Shown piece after piece: positions 54,192 to 62,527 of a stretch of 64,000 nt of DNA. Each line of letters opens with the position of its first letter. Positions within the stretch are counted from its first letter, which is position 1. The DNA is from Thalassotalea_H castellviae (GTDB taxonomy: Bacteria; Pseudomonadota; Gammaproteobacteria; Enterobacterales; Alteromonadaceae). Made by a program: the position numbers and the translations under genes. Below the pieces are notes generated by a model. That model was given only the letters and a program-made list of their open reading frames with translations. It was not told the origin of the DNA and searched no databases. The DNA is taken from positions 186,001 to 250,000 of the forward strand of contig NZ_JAVRIF010000005.1 of assembly GCF_031846185.1 (NCBI RefSeq), written 5' to 3'.

Positions 54192-54854
54192 TTAAGCAGC
54201 TACTAACGCGTCTTTGTGACGTTGTTGGTACATAGTACGAGCTTCTAAAAAATCAGCTTTGGCTGACTCGGTAATATAAGGGCGAAGCAAAACTAATATT
54301 TTTAAAACCCCTTCTAAAAAGACTGAATCGTTAATTTCGGTATTTTCATTTTGGGTTTGATAAAAACTTAACCAAAAGGTATTGATCAAGCGTAAGATAC
54401 TCACGATATCTGGAAGTTCATCATCGTTAAAATCCATCATATCTGCTTCACGTAGAGACACTAACATTTCACTTAAACGCTGACTAATAGTGTGTTGCAC
54501 TTCAACATATTTGCCATGTAATAATGGATTTTTTGCCAGTAATACCGGTAAGTTAGCGTAAAAGAAACGGAATTTCATTAGGGCTTGGAAAACCGCATCC
54601 ATGTACAAGATAATGGTATCGAGCGGCTTCATATCAGGTGTAACTTGAGGGAAGGTATCCAGTAGTAAGTTACGTGCATATTCTTCATAAATCGACAAAA
54701 TTATGTCTTCTTTATTTCTAAAATGATAATACAAATTTCCGGGACTAATACTTAAATGGGCCGCAATATGATTGGTCGTTACGTTTCGCTCACCTTGCTC
54801 GTTAAATAACTCGATACTGGCTTGAATTATTTTATCACGGGTTTTCATGCTCAT
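54192..54854 (-). CDS. TetR family transcriptional regulator
   Basis: A 220-residue regulator. The TetR helix-turn-helix is complete: KIIQASIELFNEQGERNVT then IAAHLSISPGNLYYHFRNKEDII (about residues 7-52). The C-terminal ligand domain contains FRFFYANLPVLLAKNP. Similar proteins lie beside coaD in Shewanella and Pseudoalteromonas; the target is unknown. It converges on kdkA and diverges from coaD. Confidence 0.9.
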   Translation of the reverse strand: MSMKTRDKIIQASIELFNEQGERNVTTNHIAAHLSISPGNLYYHFRNKEDIILSIYEEYARNLLLDTFPQVTPDMKPLDTIILYMDAVFQALMKFRFFYANLPVLLAKNPLLHGKYVEVQHTISQRLSEMLVSLREADMMDFNDDELPDIVSILRLINTFWLSFYQTQNENTEINDSVFLEGVLKILVLLRPYITESAKADFLEARTMYQQRHKDALVAA

Positions 54855-55039
54855 TTACTTCTGCTTAATTAGTCGATTTCCCTATCATACTATCAAAATT
54901 CCTTAGATTGAAAGCCTTTTTCGAGTAAATACTTTAACGTTTGTACTTCTATTTAGATAATATTGTACTAACTTAGTTGTCATCGACTTAACCTAGCCCT
55001 TACAATGGGGAAAATTATGCCAAGAACTTTGAATAAATC

Positions 55040-55516
55040 ATGACAGTAAAAGCTATTTATCCCGGTACTTTCGATCCTGTAACCAATGGTCATGCCGACT
55101 TAATTGAACGCGCTAGTCGCTTATTTGACGAAGTGGTGGTGAGTGTTGCCGCCAGCCCAAGCAAACAACCACGTTTTGATTTAGCTCAACGTGTTGCTAT
55201 GCTTGAAGAAGTGACCCGAGATTTAAGCAATGTTACTGTGGTTGGCTTTAGCGGTTTATTAGTAAATTTTGCAAAAACTCATCAAGCTAATGTTTTGATT
55301 CGAGGCCTAAGAGCCGTTTCTGATTTTGAATATGAATTTCAACTAGCGAACATGAATCGTCGCTTATCTCCCGATTTAGAAAGTGTGTTTTTAACACCTT
55401 CGGAAGAAAATTCATTTATTTCATCAACTTTAGTGAAAGAAGTTGCACTTCATAAAGGTGATGTGAGCCAATTTGTTCATCCCGTCGTGGAAAAAGCCTT
55501 AACAGAAAATAGTTAG
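55040..55516 (+). CDS. coaD: Pantetheine-phosphate adenylyltransferase
   Basis: A 158-residue CoaD of normal length. The nucleotidyltransferase motif PGTFDPVTNGHADL carries H18, LIRGLRAVSDFEYEFQLANMNR is the conserved middle block, and SEENSFISSTLVKEV is the ISSxxVR-like segment. It transfers AMP from ATP to 4'-phosphopantetheine in CoA synthesis, in the cytoplasm. It is probably a single-gene unit ending at a hairpin. Confidence 0.97.
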   Translation: MTVKAIYPGTFDPVTNGHADLIERASRLFDEVVVSVAASPSKQPRFDLAQRVAMLEEVTRDLSNVTVVGFSGLLVNFAKTHQANVLIRGLRAVSDFEYEFQLANMNRRLSPDLESVFLTPSEENSFISSTLVKEVALHKGDVSQFVHPVVEKALTENS

Positions 55517-55550
55517 GCTAAATGGCAAACAACACCGAAAGTATGAATAA

Positions 55551-55575
55551 AAAACAGTAATATTGCTGTTTTCAC
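55551..55575 (+). terminator. Intrinsic terminator after coaD
   Basis: AAAACAGT (55551-55558) pairs with GCTGTTTT (55565-55572, one T-G wobble) around a 6-base loop, ending in T residues, 34 bases past the coaD stop. Confidence 0.75.
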
Positions 55576-55596
55576 GTGAACTAAAATAGGCAAATT

Positions 55597-56088
55597 ATGA
55601 AATTAATCACCGTTATACTTACCTCAGTGTTGTGCATGACTGCCTGTACATCGAATAATAACGCCATCCAAAAAGCCAAAAATGTCGCGTTTCATGAATA
55701 TGTGATAACCCAGAAAATTGAGCCAGTAACACGGGTGTCACGCTTTAGGTTTCAAGCTTGGTCAAGTTTAACCGATGAATTTATAATTTTATCTTCTAGT
55801 CATAAACGTAAATTCTTAATTGAATTGGCCGGCTATTGTCCAGATTTGCGTTGGACCCAAGCCATTATTTTAAATCGATTAAACACGGCTACATTAAATG
55901 CTCGCTCAGATTCTATTTCGACAGTTGAAGCCCCACAAATTCAGTGTCGAATTAAAACTATTTACCCGTTAACTGTAGAGCAACTTGCCGATATTCGTGC
56001 AATTGATAATCCGAAAAAAGATCAAACGGATGAAGAAGAAAGTGTGAATACACAAGAACAAACAAGCACTGAAACTAATTCAAAATAA
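55597..56088 (+). CDS. DUF6491-like lipoprotein
   Basis: A 163-residue predicted lipoprotein: the signal peptide ends MTAC with the lipidated cysteine at C17. The conserved core includes FRFQAWSSLTDEFIIL and the ELAGYCPDLRWTQAIILN segment (about 92-110) seen in DUF6491. The last 30 residues are acidic, Glu/Thr-rich and probably disordered. Function is unknown. It converges on mutM with an 8-base gap. Confidence 0.75.
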   Translation: MKLITVILTSVLCMTACTSNNNAIQKAKNVAFHEYVITQKIEPVTRVSRFRFQAWSSLTDEFIILSSSHKRKFLIELAGYCPDLRWTQAIILNRLNTATLNARSDSISTVEAPQIQCRIKTIYPLTVEQLADIRAIDNPKKDQTDEEESVNTQEQTSTETNSK

Positions 56089-56096
56089 CTAAAGCT

Positions 56097-56912
56097 CTAC
56101 TCTTGTTGGCAGCTCGGACAAAATACTGAGCTGCGATTTGACTGGCGAATTTCCTCTAAAGTTTCCTGACAGGTAAAACATTTTTCGCCTGCACGACCAT
56201 ACACTTGTAATTTTTGCGCAAAATACCCCGGACGGCCATCTGCTTGCGTAAAATCTTTTAACGTTGTACCGCCTTGTTCAATAGCATCTGCCAATACTTT
56301 TTTAATGATATCCGTTAAGGTATTTAGGCGTTTTTCAGATAAATTTCCCGCTAAGGCAGTGGGTAAAATACCCGCTTTAAATAGTGCCTCGTTGGCGTAA
56401 ATATTGCCAACACCGACAACAACCGGATTCGACATTAAAAAAGTTTTTATCGGCACTTTTCGATTTTTAGCCTTGTTAAACAAGTAACCATGAGTAAAGT
56501 CATCACTTAACGGTTCGGGCCCTAGTTTACTTAAAAATCCTTGTTCATCAACATGTTCCGCAAGCCATAACACCGCACCAAATCGTCGTGGGTCATTGAG
56601 TCGTAAGGCTTTTTTATTGGCAAACGCTAAATCAAAATGATCATGTTTAGCGACAGGCGTACTAGCATCGATAACACGAATAGTGCCTGACATACCTAAA
56701 TGAATTAATAACGTGCCATGACTAAATTCAATCATTAAGTATTTAGAACGACGTTTAATTGCTAAGACTTTTTTACCAACTAGACTTTGCACTTCATCAG
56801 GAATTGGCCAACGTAACTGTTTATGACGCACCACAACGTCGGTCACTTGTTGATCAATAATATGGGGCGTAATGCCTAAACGACATACTTCAACTTCGGG
56901 TAATTCTGGCAT
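56097..56912 (-). CDS. mutM: Formamidopyrimidine-DNA glycosylase
   Basis: A 271-residue Fpg. Catalytic P2 and E3 are in MPELPEVE, the conserved K-x-LKDF-like segment is TTLKDFTQADGRPGYF, and the zinc finger cysteines are C245, C248, C265 and C268. It removes 8-oxoguanine and other oxidised purines from DNA. It is the last gene of a minus-strand run with the ATP-grasp and membrane-protein genes upstream. Confidence 0.97.
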   Translation of the reverse strand: MPELPEVEVCRLGITPHIIDQQVTDVVVRHKQLRWPIPDEVQSLVGKKVLAIKRRSKYLMIEFSHGTLLIHLGMSGTIRVIDASTPVAKHDHFDLAFANKKALRLNDPRRFGAVLWLAEHVDEQGFLSKLGPEPLSDDFTHGYLFNKAKNRKVPIKTFLMSNPVVVGVGNIYANEALFKAGILPTALAGNLSEKRLNTLTDIIKKVLADAIEQGGTTLKDFTQADGRPGYFAQKLQVYGRAGEKCFTCQETLEEIRQSNRSSVFCPSCQQE

Positions 56913-56931
56913 TTATTTCATTCTTTTTTAG

Positions 56932-57834
56932 TTATAAGGCAAGGTGATTCATTCGTTTCACAAATGCTTGTGCGAAGCGAAGAGGTGATTGCTCATCCAT
57001 ATTGAAATATAAGGACGGTTCAATCAGTTCTGCTTCCATCAGCGCAAAGCCAGTTTGGTCACGAACAAAATCAACTCGAGCATAAAGTGGCATAGTAAAT
57101 AATTGACTGATCGCTTTCAGACATTGCTCCGCATGTTCAACCAAGGCGGGTTCAGGTTCAATCGTGGTTAAACGGCCACCATGCTCTTCTTGTACACGAA
57201 AATCATCGGGTTTTGGTGTTTTTAAAATGGCATGACTATATTCACCATTAAAATAAAACAATGAATATTCTCCTTCAGCTAGGATAGCCTCCATAAAAGG
57301 TTGGATCATAAAATCACGACCACGAAAAGCACGATTAATTGCAGCAAGTGACTGTTTAGCATTGGCTTTAGTTAGCCAAAAAGTATTGTCGGCATTGGCG
57401 CTAATTCGTGGTTTCAACACAATTTGTGGTTGGCTAAAATCGGCAAAATACTGATGTAAATCGTCTTCAGTAATTTCCTCATTGGCTTGTAATGAATCTC
57501 GCCACAGCGTTGGCACTAAATTTACGCCACGTTCGGCTAGTTCTTTTAAGTAAATTTTATCAATATTCCAACGAACAATAGCTAAACTATTTTCAAGATG
57601 CGCGGTAGATTGTTCAATAGTTTCTAGTACTTGCAGAAAAGCTTCAGCATCTTCTTGATAGTCCCAAGGCGTTCGAATAATCACAGTATCATACTTATCC
57701 CAATCAACATTTTTTGCTCGCCATGAAACCACCTCAACGTGCCAACCAAGTGCAGATAAATGAGGCTCAAATAAATGATCATAAGCCTCAAAATCCTCTA
57801 ATGTATCCATTGATAACACCGCGCATAATTTCAT
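56932..57834 (-). CDS. ATP-grasp domain protein of unknown substrate
   Basis: A 300-residue protein with an ATP-grasp fold. IIRTPWDYQEDAEAFLQVLE (about 60-79), IVLKPRISANADNTF (about 158-172) and the C-terminal YARVDFVRDQTGFALMEAELIEPSLYF (split around 250-276) resemble the nucleotide- and magnesium-binding parts of glutathione-synthetase-like ligases. The final E-x-E-x-I-E-P-S segment is typical of ATP-grasp metal ligands. Such genes are often found near mutM, but the ligated substrates are not known. ATG 57834 has AAGG upstream; the frame continues upstream to 57909 but overlaps the preceding gene. It lies 11 bases after the upstream gene and 19 before mutM. Confidence 0.8.
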   Translation of the reverse strand: MKLCAVLSMDTLEDFEAYDHLFEPHLSALGWHVEVVSWRAKNVDWDKYDTVIIRTPWDYQEDAEAFLQVLETIEQSTAHLENSLAIVRWNIDKIYLKELAERGVNLVPTLWRDSLQANEEITEDDLHQYFADFSQPQIVLKPRISANADNTFWLTKANAKQSLAAINRAFRGRDFMIQPFMEAILAEGEYSLFYFNGEYSHAILKTPKPDDFRVQEEHGGRLTTIEPEPALVEHAEQCLKAISQLFTMPLYARVDFVRDQTGFALMEAELIEPSLYFNMDEQSPLRFAQAFVKRMNHLAL

Positions 57835-57845
57835 GATAAACAACC

Positions 57846-58343
57846 TTAATTGCCAAAAATTTGTGTAGGTAATAATTGAGCATAAATCTGTAGTGGTAAA
57901 ACTGACCATAGTTGTGTTTGATGATTAAAAATCAGTAATTCATGTTCAGTTGTATGCAAGCTTAATAATAAGGCTTGCGGGTGTCCCGCCAATTCTACGC
58001 TTACAAGTAAAGCTAATTGTTCATCGATTCCGATGGGTTCATCAACGGGTGTAGCGATACTCTGTTGCCACGCCATCATCATTTGTTCAAGTGCTTGCCC
58101 AGAGATATTGTCTGGAATTGCACGCCACGTTTTTCCGATGCGTTCTATCTTGATTTGCTGATTAATCGTTAACGTTAATACCACAGCATTATCACCTAGT
58201 ATGGGTGTTTCTTGCCGTACTTGTTGCTCAGTATTTTCCGCAGATGTAAAAACGTTATCATGAGTTGCGTTGATCAATAAAATAAAGCCCAATACCGCAA
58301 AAATAATAACGTTATTCCATCCGGCACGAGAAAACTTAATCAT
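57846..58343 (-). CDS. Uncharacterised single-pass membrane protein
   Basis: A 165-residue protein with one N-terminal hydrophobic helix (about 12-26) and a predicted periplasmic domain. No cysteines or catalytic motif stand out. The domain alternates strand-like segments (VVLTLTINQQIKIERIGKTWRAI, then LVSVELAG and ALLLSLHTTEHELLIF). I do not recognise the family. It is first in a run with the ATP-grasp gene (11-base gap) and mutM. Confidence 0.7.
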   Translation of the reverse strand: MIKFSRAGWNNVIIFAVLGFILLINATHDNVFTSAENTEQQVRQETPILGDNAVVLTLTINQQIKIERIGKTWRAIPDNISGQALEQMMMAWQQSIATPVDEPIGIDEQLALLVSVELAGHPQALLLSLHTTEHELLIFNHQTQLWSVLPLQIYAQLLPTQIFGN

Positions 58344-58485
58344 AATAAATACCTAACAAACCCTAAATTACGCAACAAATTACCAACACATGATACGAAA
58401 CTAACTGACAAAACGCAGCGATTATTTTCATTAATTACCGTATAATAACCACAACAATAACAATCCCCTAAATAGGTTAATGACA

Positions 58486-60231
58486 ATGAGCAACACCTTT
58501 AAAAGCACTTGGTATAGTGTGTTATTAGCGCTTGCAATAAGCTGTTCAGCACAAGCTGGTGATAACAATACTAGCCAACAATTTAAACAATTAATTGATG
58601 AACATTGGCAAACCGCCAATAAAGAGCAAATTTTTTTCCGTAAAGACCCTGATGCATTTCGTATGAACGGGAAATTGCCTGATATGTCAAAAGCTGGCCG
58701 TGATCGACGAGAAAAATATAATAATGAGTTATTACAACGATTAGCAAAAATAAACGTTAATGATTTATCGAGTGAAGACCAAATTACTTATCGACTATTT
58801 AAATATGAACGTCAAACTGAAGCCAATAGCTACCAACAACTTGATCACTTATACCCGCTAAACTACTACTCAGGATTTGATAGTTACTTCGCCGGTGCTC
58901 CTGCCAATATGTCATTTTTAACTAAGCAAGATTATCAAAATTACTTGATTAGTTTGGCAGACTTTCCACGTTACAACCAAGAGCATATTGATTCACTAAA
59001 AGAAGCTATTTCTGTAGGCCACGTGCATTATTGTGAAACATTCAGTAAATATCATAAAGGCATTAGTCAACACATTGTTGATGACGTGCAGCAAAGTGTT
59101 TTTTACGCACCATTTGCCAATATTCCCGCTAATTTTTCAGCTCAAGATAAACAACATTTTCGTGCCGCTGGATCGAAATTGATTAAAGAGTCGATTATTC
59201 CAGAATACAAAAAATTCTATGAATTTTTCACTCAAGAATACATGGCCAACTGTCGCAGCAAAGTAGGCATTAGCGAATTGGCTGGCGGTAAAGATTATTA
59301 TAAATATTTAATCGAATTTTATACCACCACAGACATGACGGCGGATGAAATACATCAGTTAGGTTTAAATGAAGTCAAACGTATCCGCGAAGAAATGCAG
59401 ACCATTATTGAGCAAGTCGGTTTTCAAGGTGACTTTAAAGCTTTCATTGAATTTTTAAGAACTGACGAACAATTTTATACGACAACCGAACGCGATTTAC
59501 TCGAAAAGGCCAGCTATATTACACGTAAAATGGCGGCACAATTGCCAAAATGGTTTTCCAAATTACCTCAGCAAACTTTTGATATTAAATCAGCACCCAA
59601 TGGCGGAGCTTATTACGTGGCATCTGATGGAAGTGGCACCACATCTGGCACTTACTTTCTAGATACCAAAGACTTAAAAAGCCAGCCACTATATACCTTA
59701 GAAGCATTAACATTTCATGAAGCAGAGCCTGGCCATCACTTTCAAAGTGCCATTGCGCAAGAAGTGGATATGGCAGAATTTAGAAAAACCCTATACCACG
59801 CAGCGTATGGTGAAGGCTGGGGGTTATATTCTGAAAGATTAGGTAAAGAAATTGGCTTTTATCAAGACCCTTATAGTGATTTTGGTCGTTTAACGTATGA
59901 AGCGTGGCGCGCTTGTCGCTTAGTAGTCGACACCGGTATGCATGCCAAAGGTTGGTCTCGACAACAAGCTATCGATTATTTAGCCGAAAATACCGCGTTA
60001 AGTATTGCTGATGTTATTGGCCAAATTGACCGCTACATTAGCTGGCCAGCTCAAGCGTTATCATACAAAATTGGCGAAATTAAAATCAGACAATTACGTG
60101 CTCTAGCTGAACAAGAGTTAGGTGATAAATTTAATATCCGTAAATTCCATGACCAAATGCTCAAAAATGGCAGCTTACCATTAGCCTTGTTAGAAGAGTT
60201 AACCAAAGATTGGATCGAACAACAGAAATAA
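58486..60231 (+). CDS. DUF885 family exported putative metallopeptidase
   Basis: A 581-residue exported protein (signal about 1-24, ending SAQA). It belongs to DUF885: the HEAEPGHH motif at 411-418 is a zinc-binding HExxxGHH-type signature, and AYGEGWGLYSERL follows 25-30 residues later. Other conserved parts are EFYTTTDMTADEIHQLGLNEV and ISWPAQALSYKIG. Members are predicted periplasmic peptidases; substrates are mostly unknown. ATG 58486 has AGG nine bases upstream; ATG 58480 is the alternative. Confidence 0.88.
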   Translation: MSNTFKSTWYSVLLALAISCSAQAGDNNTSQQFKQLIDEHWQTANKEQIFFRKDPDAFRMNGKLPDMSKAGRDRREKYNNELLQRLAKINVNDLSSEDQITYRLFKYERQTEANSYQQLDHLYPLNYYSGFDSYFAGAPANMSFLTKQDYQNYLISLADFPRYNQEHIDSLKEAISVGHVHYCETFSKYHKGISQHIVDDVQQSVFYAPFANIPANFSAQDKQHFRAAGSKLIKESIIPEYKKFYEFFTQEYMANCRSKVGISELAGGKDYYKYLIEFYTTTDMTADEIHQLGLNEVKRIREEMQTIIEQVGFQGDFKAFIEFLRTDEQFYTTTERDLLEKASYITRKMAAQLPKWFSKLPQQTFDIKSAPNGGAYYVASDGSGTTSGTYFLDTKDLKSQPLYTLEALTFHEAEPGHHFQSAIAQEVDMAEFRKTLYHAAYGEGWGLYSERLGKEIGFYQDPYSDFGRLTYEAWRACRLVVDTGMHAKGWSRQQAIDYLAENTALSIADVIGQIDRYISWPAQALSYKIGEIKIRQLRALAEQELGDKFNIRKFHDQMLKNGSLPLALLEELTKDWIEQQK

Positions 60232-60245
60232 CCTGTCATGCCCTG

Positions 60246-60290
60246 CCTGATGTGGATAATAAAAGATTTATTGTCACATCAGGTATTTCA
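60246..60290 (+). terminator. Possible terminator after the DUF885 gene
   Basis: A 9-bp stem (CCTGATGTG 60246-60254 with CACATCAGG 60275-60283), a 20-base AT-rich loop and a short T-run follow 15 bases after the stop codon. Confidence 0.5.
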
Positions 60291-60454
60291 CGTCATCCCG
60301 TTGTATATTATCGATTCGCCATTAGTTTTTTCGATAATATTTGTACGCTATATAATACAAAGCCCCAAGTGTGATTAATTATTATACTATTGTGAGCGAC
60401 TCAAAGATAAGTTACCGTTACTTATCTATTTAAAAATCAATACAGGAAGTTACT

Positions 60455-61627
60455 ATGAATTTTACCAAAACATTGTTGCTAACCATCATGTTTTTAGTGA
60501 GTGTAAATGCCCTTGCGCTCGATAAAAAAACCTTAGAAAAGTTTAGCCAATACGATAATAATTCTGAGTTTGTCATCATCTATGACGATGTAGAAGCGAT
60601 CTTAAAAGCCTCTGTTCTATATATGGGTAATTCAACTCGACAAAAAGCGAAAAAATCTAAGGCCAGCATAGGCACCCGTTTTAGAAACAAAGTGAAAGCG
60701 TTAACCGATTTAGAAGGCAATCGTTTTCATTATGAAGCTTTTGATACCCCAGAGAAAATTCAGTTAATGACCAATGTCAGAAAAAGCTTAGAGTCGTTAC
60801 CTAGCAATTCACCGTTACATTTTTTCTCTAAAGATGAACAACTTGCCTATTGGCTCAATTTATACAATGTTTCTTTGCTTGAGCAATTATTACTGATATA
60901 CCCACGAAGAAATCTCGAATCACTCACTGAGAAAGGGCAATTATTTGATCAAAAAAACTTACTGGTTGACAACGAGAAGCTTAGTTTAAATGATATTAAG
61001 TCAATTGTGATTCATAATTTTGGCTATGATCCGTTATTAATATACGGCTTCCACCAAGGTTATATCGCAAGCCCAGATATCAGAAGAGAGCCCTATACCG
61101 GCAAAAGAGTATGGAAAATTTTAGAACGCAATGCGAATTTATTTATTAACTCTAATCGCGGTACTTTTAGTGATGGTTCAAAAACCTTTAGAGTGTCAAA
61201 ATTGTATGAACAAAACAAAGCTTTTTTTAAAGATTTTGATGAAGACTTAAGAGACCATTTAAAGAAATATTTAAATCGTTCTTATAAAAGCAAACTTCTT
61301 GCCACCGACGAAATTAAAACGAATACCACAAACTGGAAAATTGCCGACTTATACGGCACAGAAAGAAAATATGGTGGAAGTGTTTCAACAAGCTCAGCAG
61401 CACTGATTGATGCGTTTGTCGCTAAAGGACCAGATGGCATAAAAGAAAATGTTTCTTTTACAAATAGCGGTTATATGAACAGTAATATCACAAATTTCTC
61501 GCCACTCAAAGGAAGGTTCTCTGAGGCTCAAATTCAAAAAATGAAAACCATGATGAAACTGCAAGAGATAAGAAAAGGCACAGTAACCATCACTGACGAA
61601 GAAGAGAGTGAGAGCCAAGAAAAATAA
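60455..61627 (+). CDS. DUF547 family exported protein
   Basis: A 390-residue protein with a signal peptide (about 1-21, ending NALA then LDKK). It has the DUF547 core: EQLAYWLNLYNVSLLEQLLL near 128-147 and LLIYGFHQGYIASPDIRREPY near 192-212. DUF547 proteins are widespread but uncharacterised; a papain-like fold has been proposed for the group. AGGAAG precedes the ATG with good spacing. It has its own terminator and no clear functional partner. Confidence 0.85.
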   Translation: MNFTKTLLLTIMFLVSVNALALDKKTLEKFSQYDNNSEFVIIYDDVEAILKASVLYMGNSTRQKAKKSKASIGTRFRNKVKALTDLEGNRFHYEAFDTPEKIQLMTNVRKSLESLPSNSPLHFFSKDEQLAYWLNLYNVSLLEQLLLIYPRRNLESLTEKGQLFDQKNLLVDNEKLSLNDIKSIVIHNFGYDPLLIYGFHQGYIASPDIRREPYTGKRVWKILERNANLFINSNRGTFSDGSKTFRVSKLYEQNKAFFKDFDEDLRDHLKKYLNRSYKSKLLATDEIKTNTTNWKIADLYGTERKYGGSVSTSSAALIDAFVAKGPDGIKENVSFTNSGYMNSNITNFSPLKGRFSEAQIQKMKTMMKLQEIRKGTVTITDEEESESQEK

Positions 61628-61645
61628 CACGTCCGAATAAGTTTA

Positions 61646-61697
61646 GGCCATAACATTACAGCGATACCTACCCATCGTCTTTGTTATGGCCATTTTC
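61646..61697 (+). terminator. Intrinsic terminator after the DUF547 gene
   Basis: A 9-bp stem (GGCCATAAC 61646-61654 with GTTATGGCC 61683-61691), an inner GCGAT/ATCGT pairing in the 28-base loop, then a T-rich tail. Confidence 0.72.
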
Positions 61698-61732
61698 TTA
61701 ACCTACTTTATGAAAACCACAAGATTTTTATT

Positions 61733-62431
61733 ATGTGCGGCAGATTTAATGCAACCTTTGATAGCGGCGTAAAAAAGCTTTATACCCGTTTAAATATTAA
61801 TAAAGTTATCGATAAGCCAATTGATAAACGTTTCGTTAAGGCGGCAGATGTTGTTTCTATTGTCAGAAGCAGAAACGAAAGTAGAGTGGTAGAAAATGCT
61901 ATTTGGTGGTTATTGCTTGAACAAAGTGATAACGGCTTTAAACCGTCGAAATATACCTCGTTTAATACCCGATATGATAAATTAAATACGCCTAGAAGTG
62001 CGGGATATCATGCTTTTCGCCATTCTCGTTGTATTTTTGCTGTCAAAGGTTTTGGTGAAACAGAGTTTAAAAATAAAAAACCGGTTCATTATTATGATAT
62101 GCACGCAGAAAGCGGTGGGTTGTTACTAGGAGGCTTGTGCCGAGATTGGCTACATCCGCACACGGGTGAAGTGAAAACGTCTTGCTCCATTATTACCTTG
62201 CCTGCACATGACAAACTCAAGCACATTCACAGCAAAGCCATGCCTTTAATTCTTCCGCAAGAAGATAACCTCGTCAATGATTGGTTAAATACTGAAATTA
62301 CCAATGTGGAATCATTTCATGACTTATTAATCCCTCGGATACCGCAAAATTTACTCGCTCAGCCAATCGATAAACCTTTGACTCATCTGGCGCTAGGTGA
62401 AGTTGAATTCATTGTAAAAGATGCGATTTGA
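61733..62431 (+). CDS. SRAP family (YedK/HMCES-like) abasic-site shield protein
   Basis: A 232-residue SRAP protein. It starts MCGRF, with catalytic C2 exposed after methionine removal. Other conserved residues are N78 (FNTRY), E109 (KGFGET) and H166 (HIHSKAMPLIL). SRAP proteins cross-link to abasic sites in single-stranded DNA and protect them. It is more divergent than E. coli YedK: the usual GFYEW reads GFGET. No LexA box was seen upstream, despite the SOS link of the family. Confidence 0.88.
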   Translation: MCGRFNATFDSGVKKLYTRLNINKVIDKPIDKRFVKAADVVSIVRSRNESRVVENAIWWLLLEQSDNGFKPSKYTSFNTRYDKLNTPRSAGYHAFRHSRCIFAVKGFGETEFKNKKPVHYYDMHAESGGLLLGGLCRDWLHPHTGEVKTSCSIITLPAHDKLKHIHSKAMPLILPQEDNLVNDWLNTEITNVESFHDLLIPRIPQNLLAQPIDKPLTHLALGEVEFIVKDAI

Positions 62432-62527
62432 GCATTGTTCAAAGTATTAATTGACGATCTCATCGGCTAAAGACGATAACATGATGGCTAAATTCGCTTT
62501 TACCGCAAAGAATGCCACCGACGAGTC

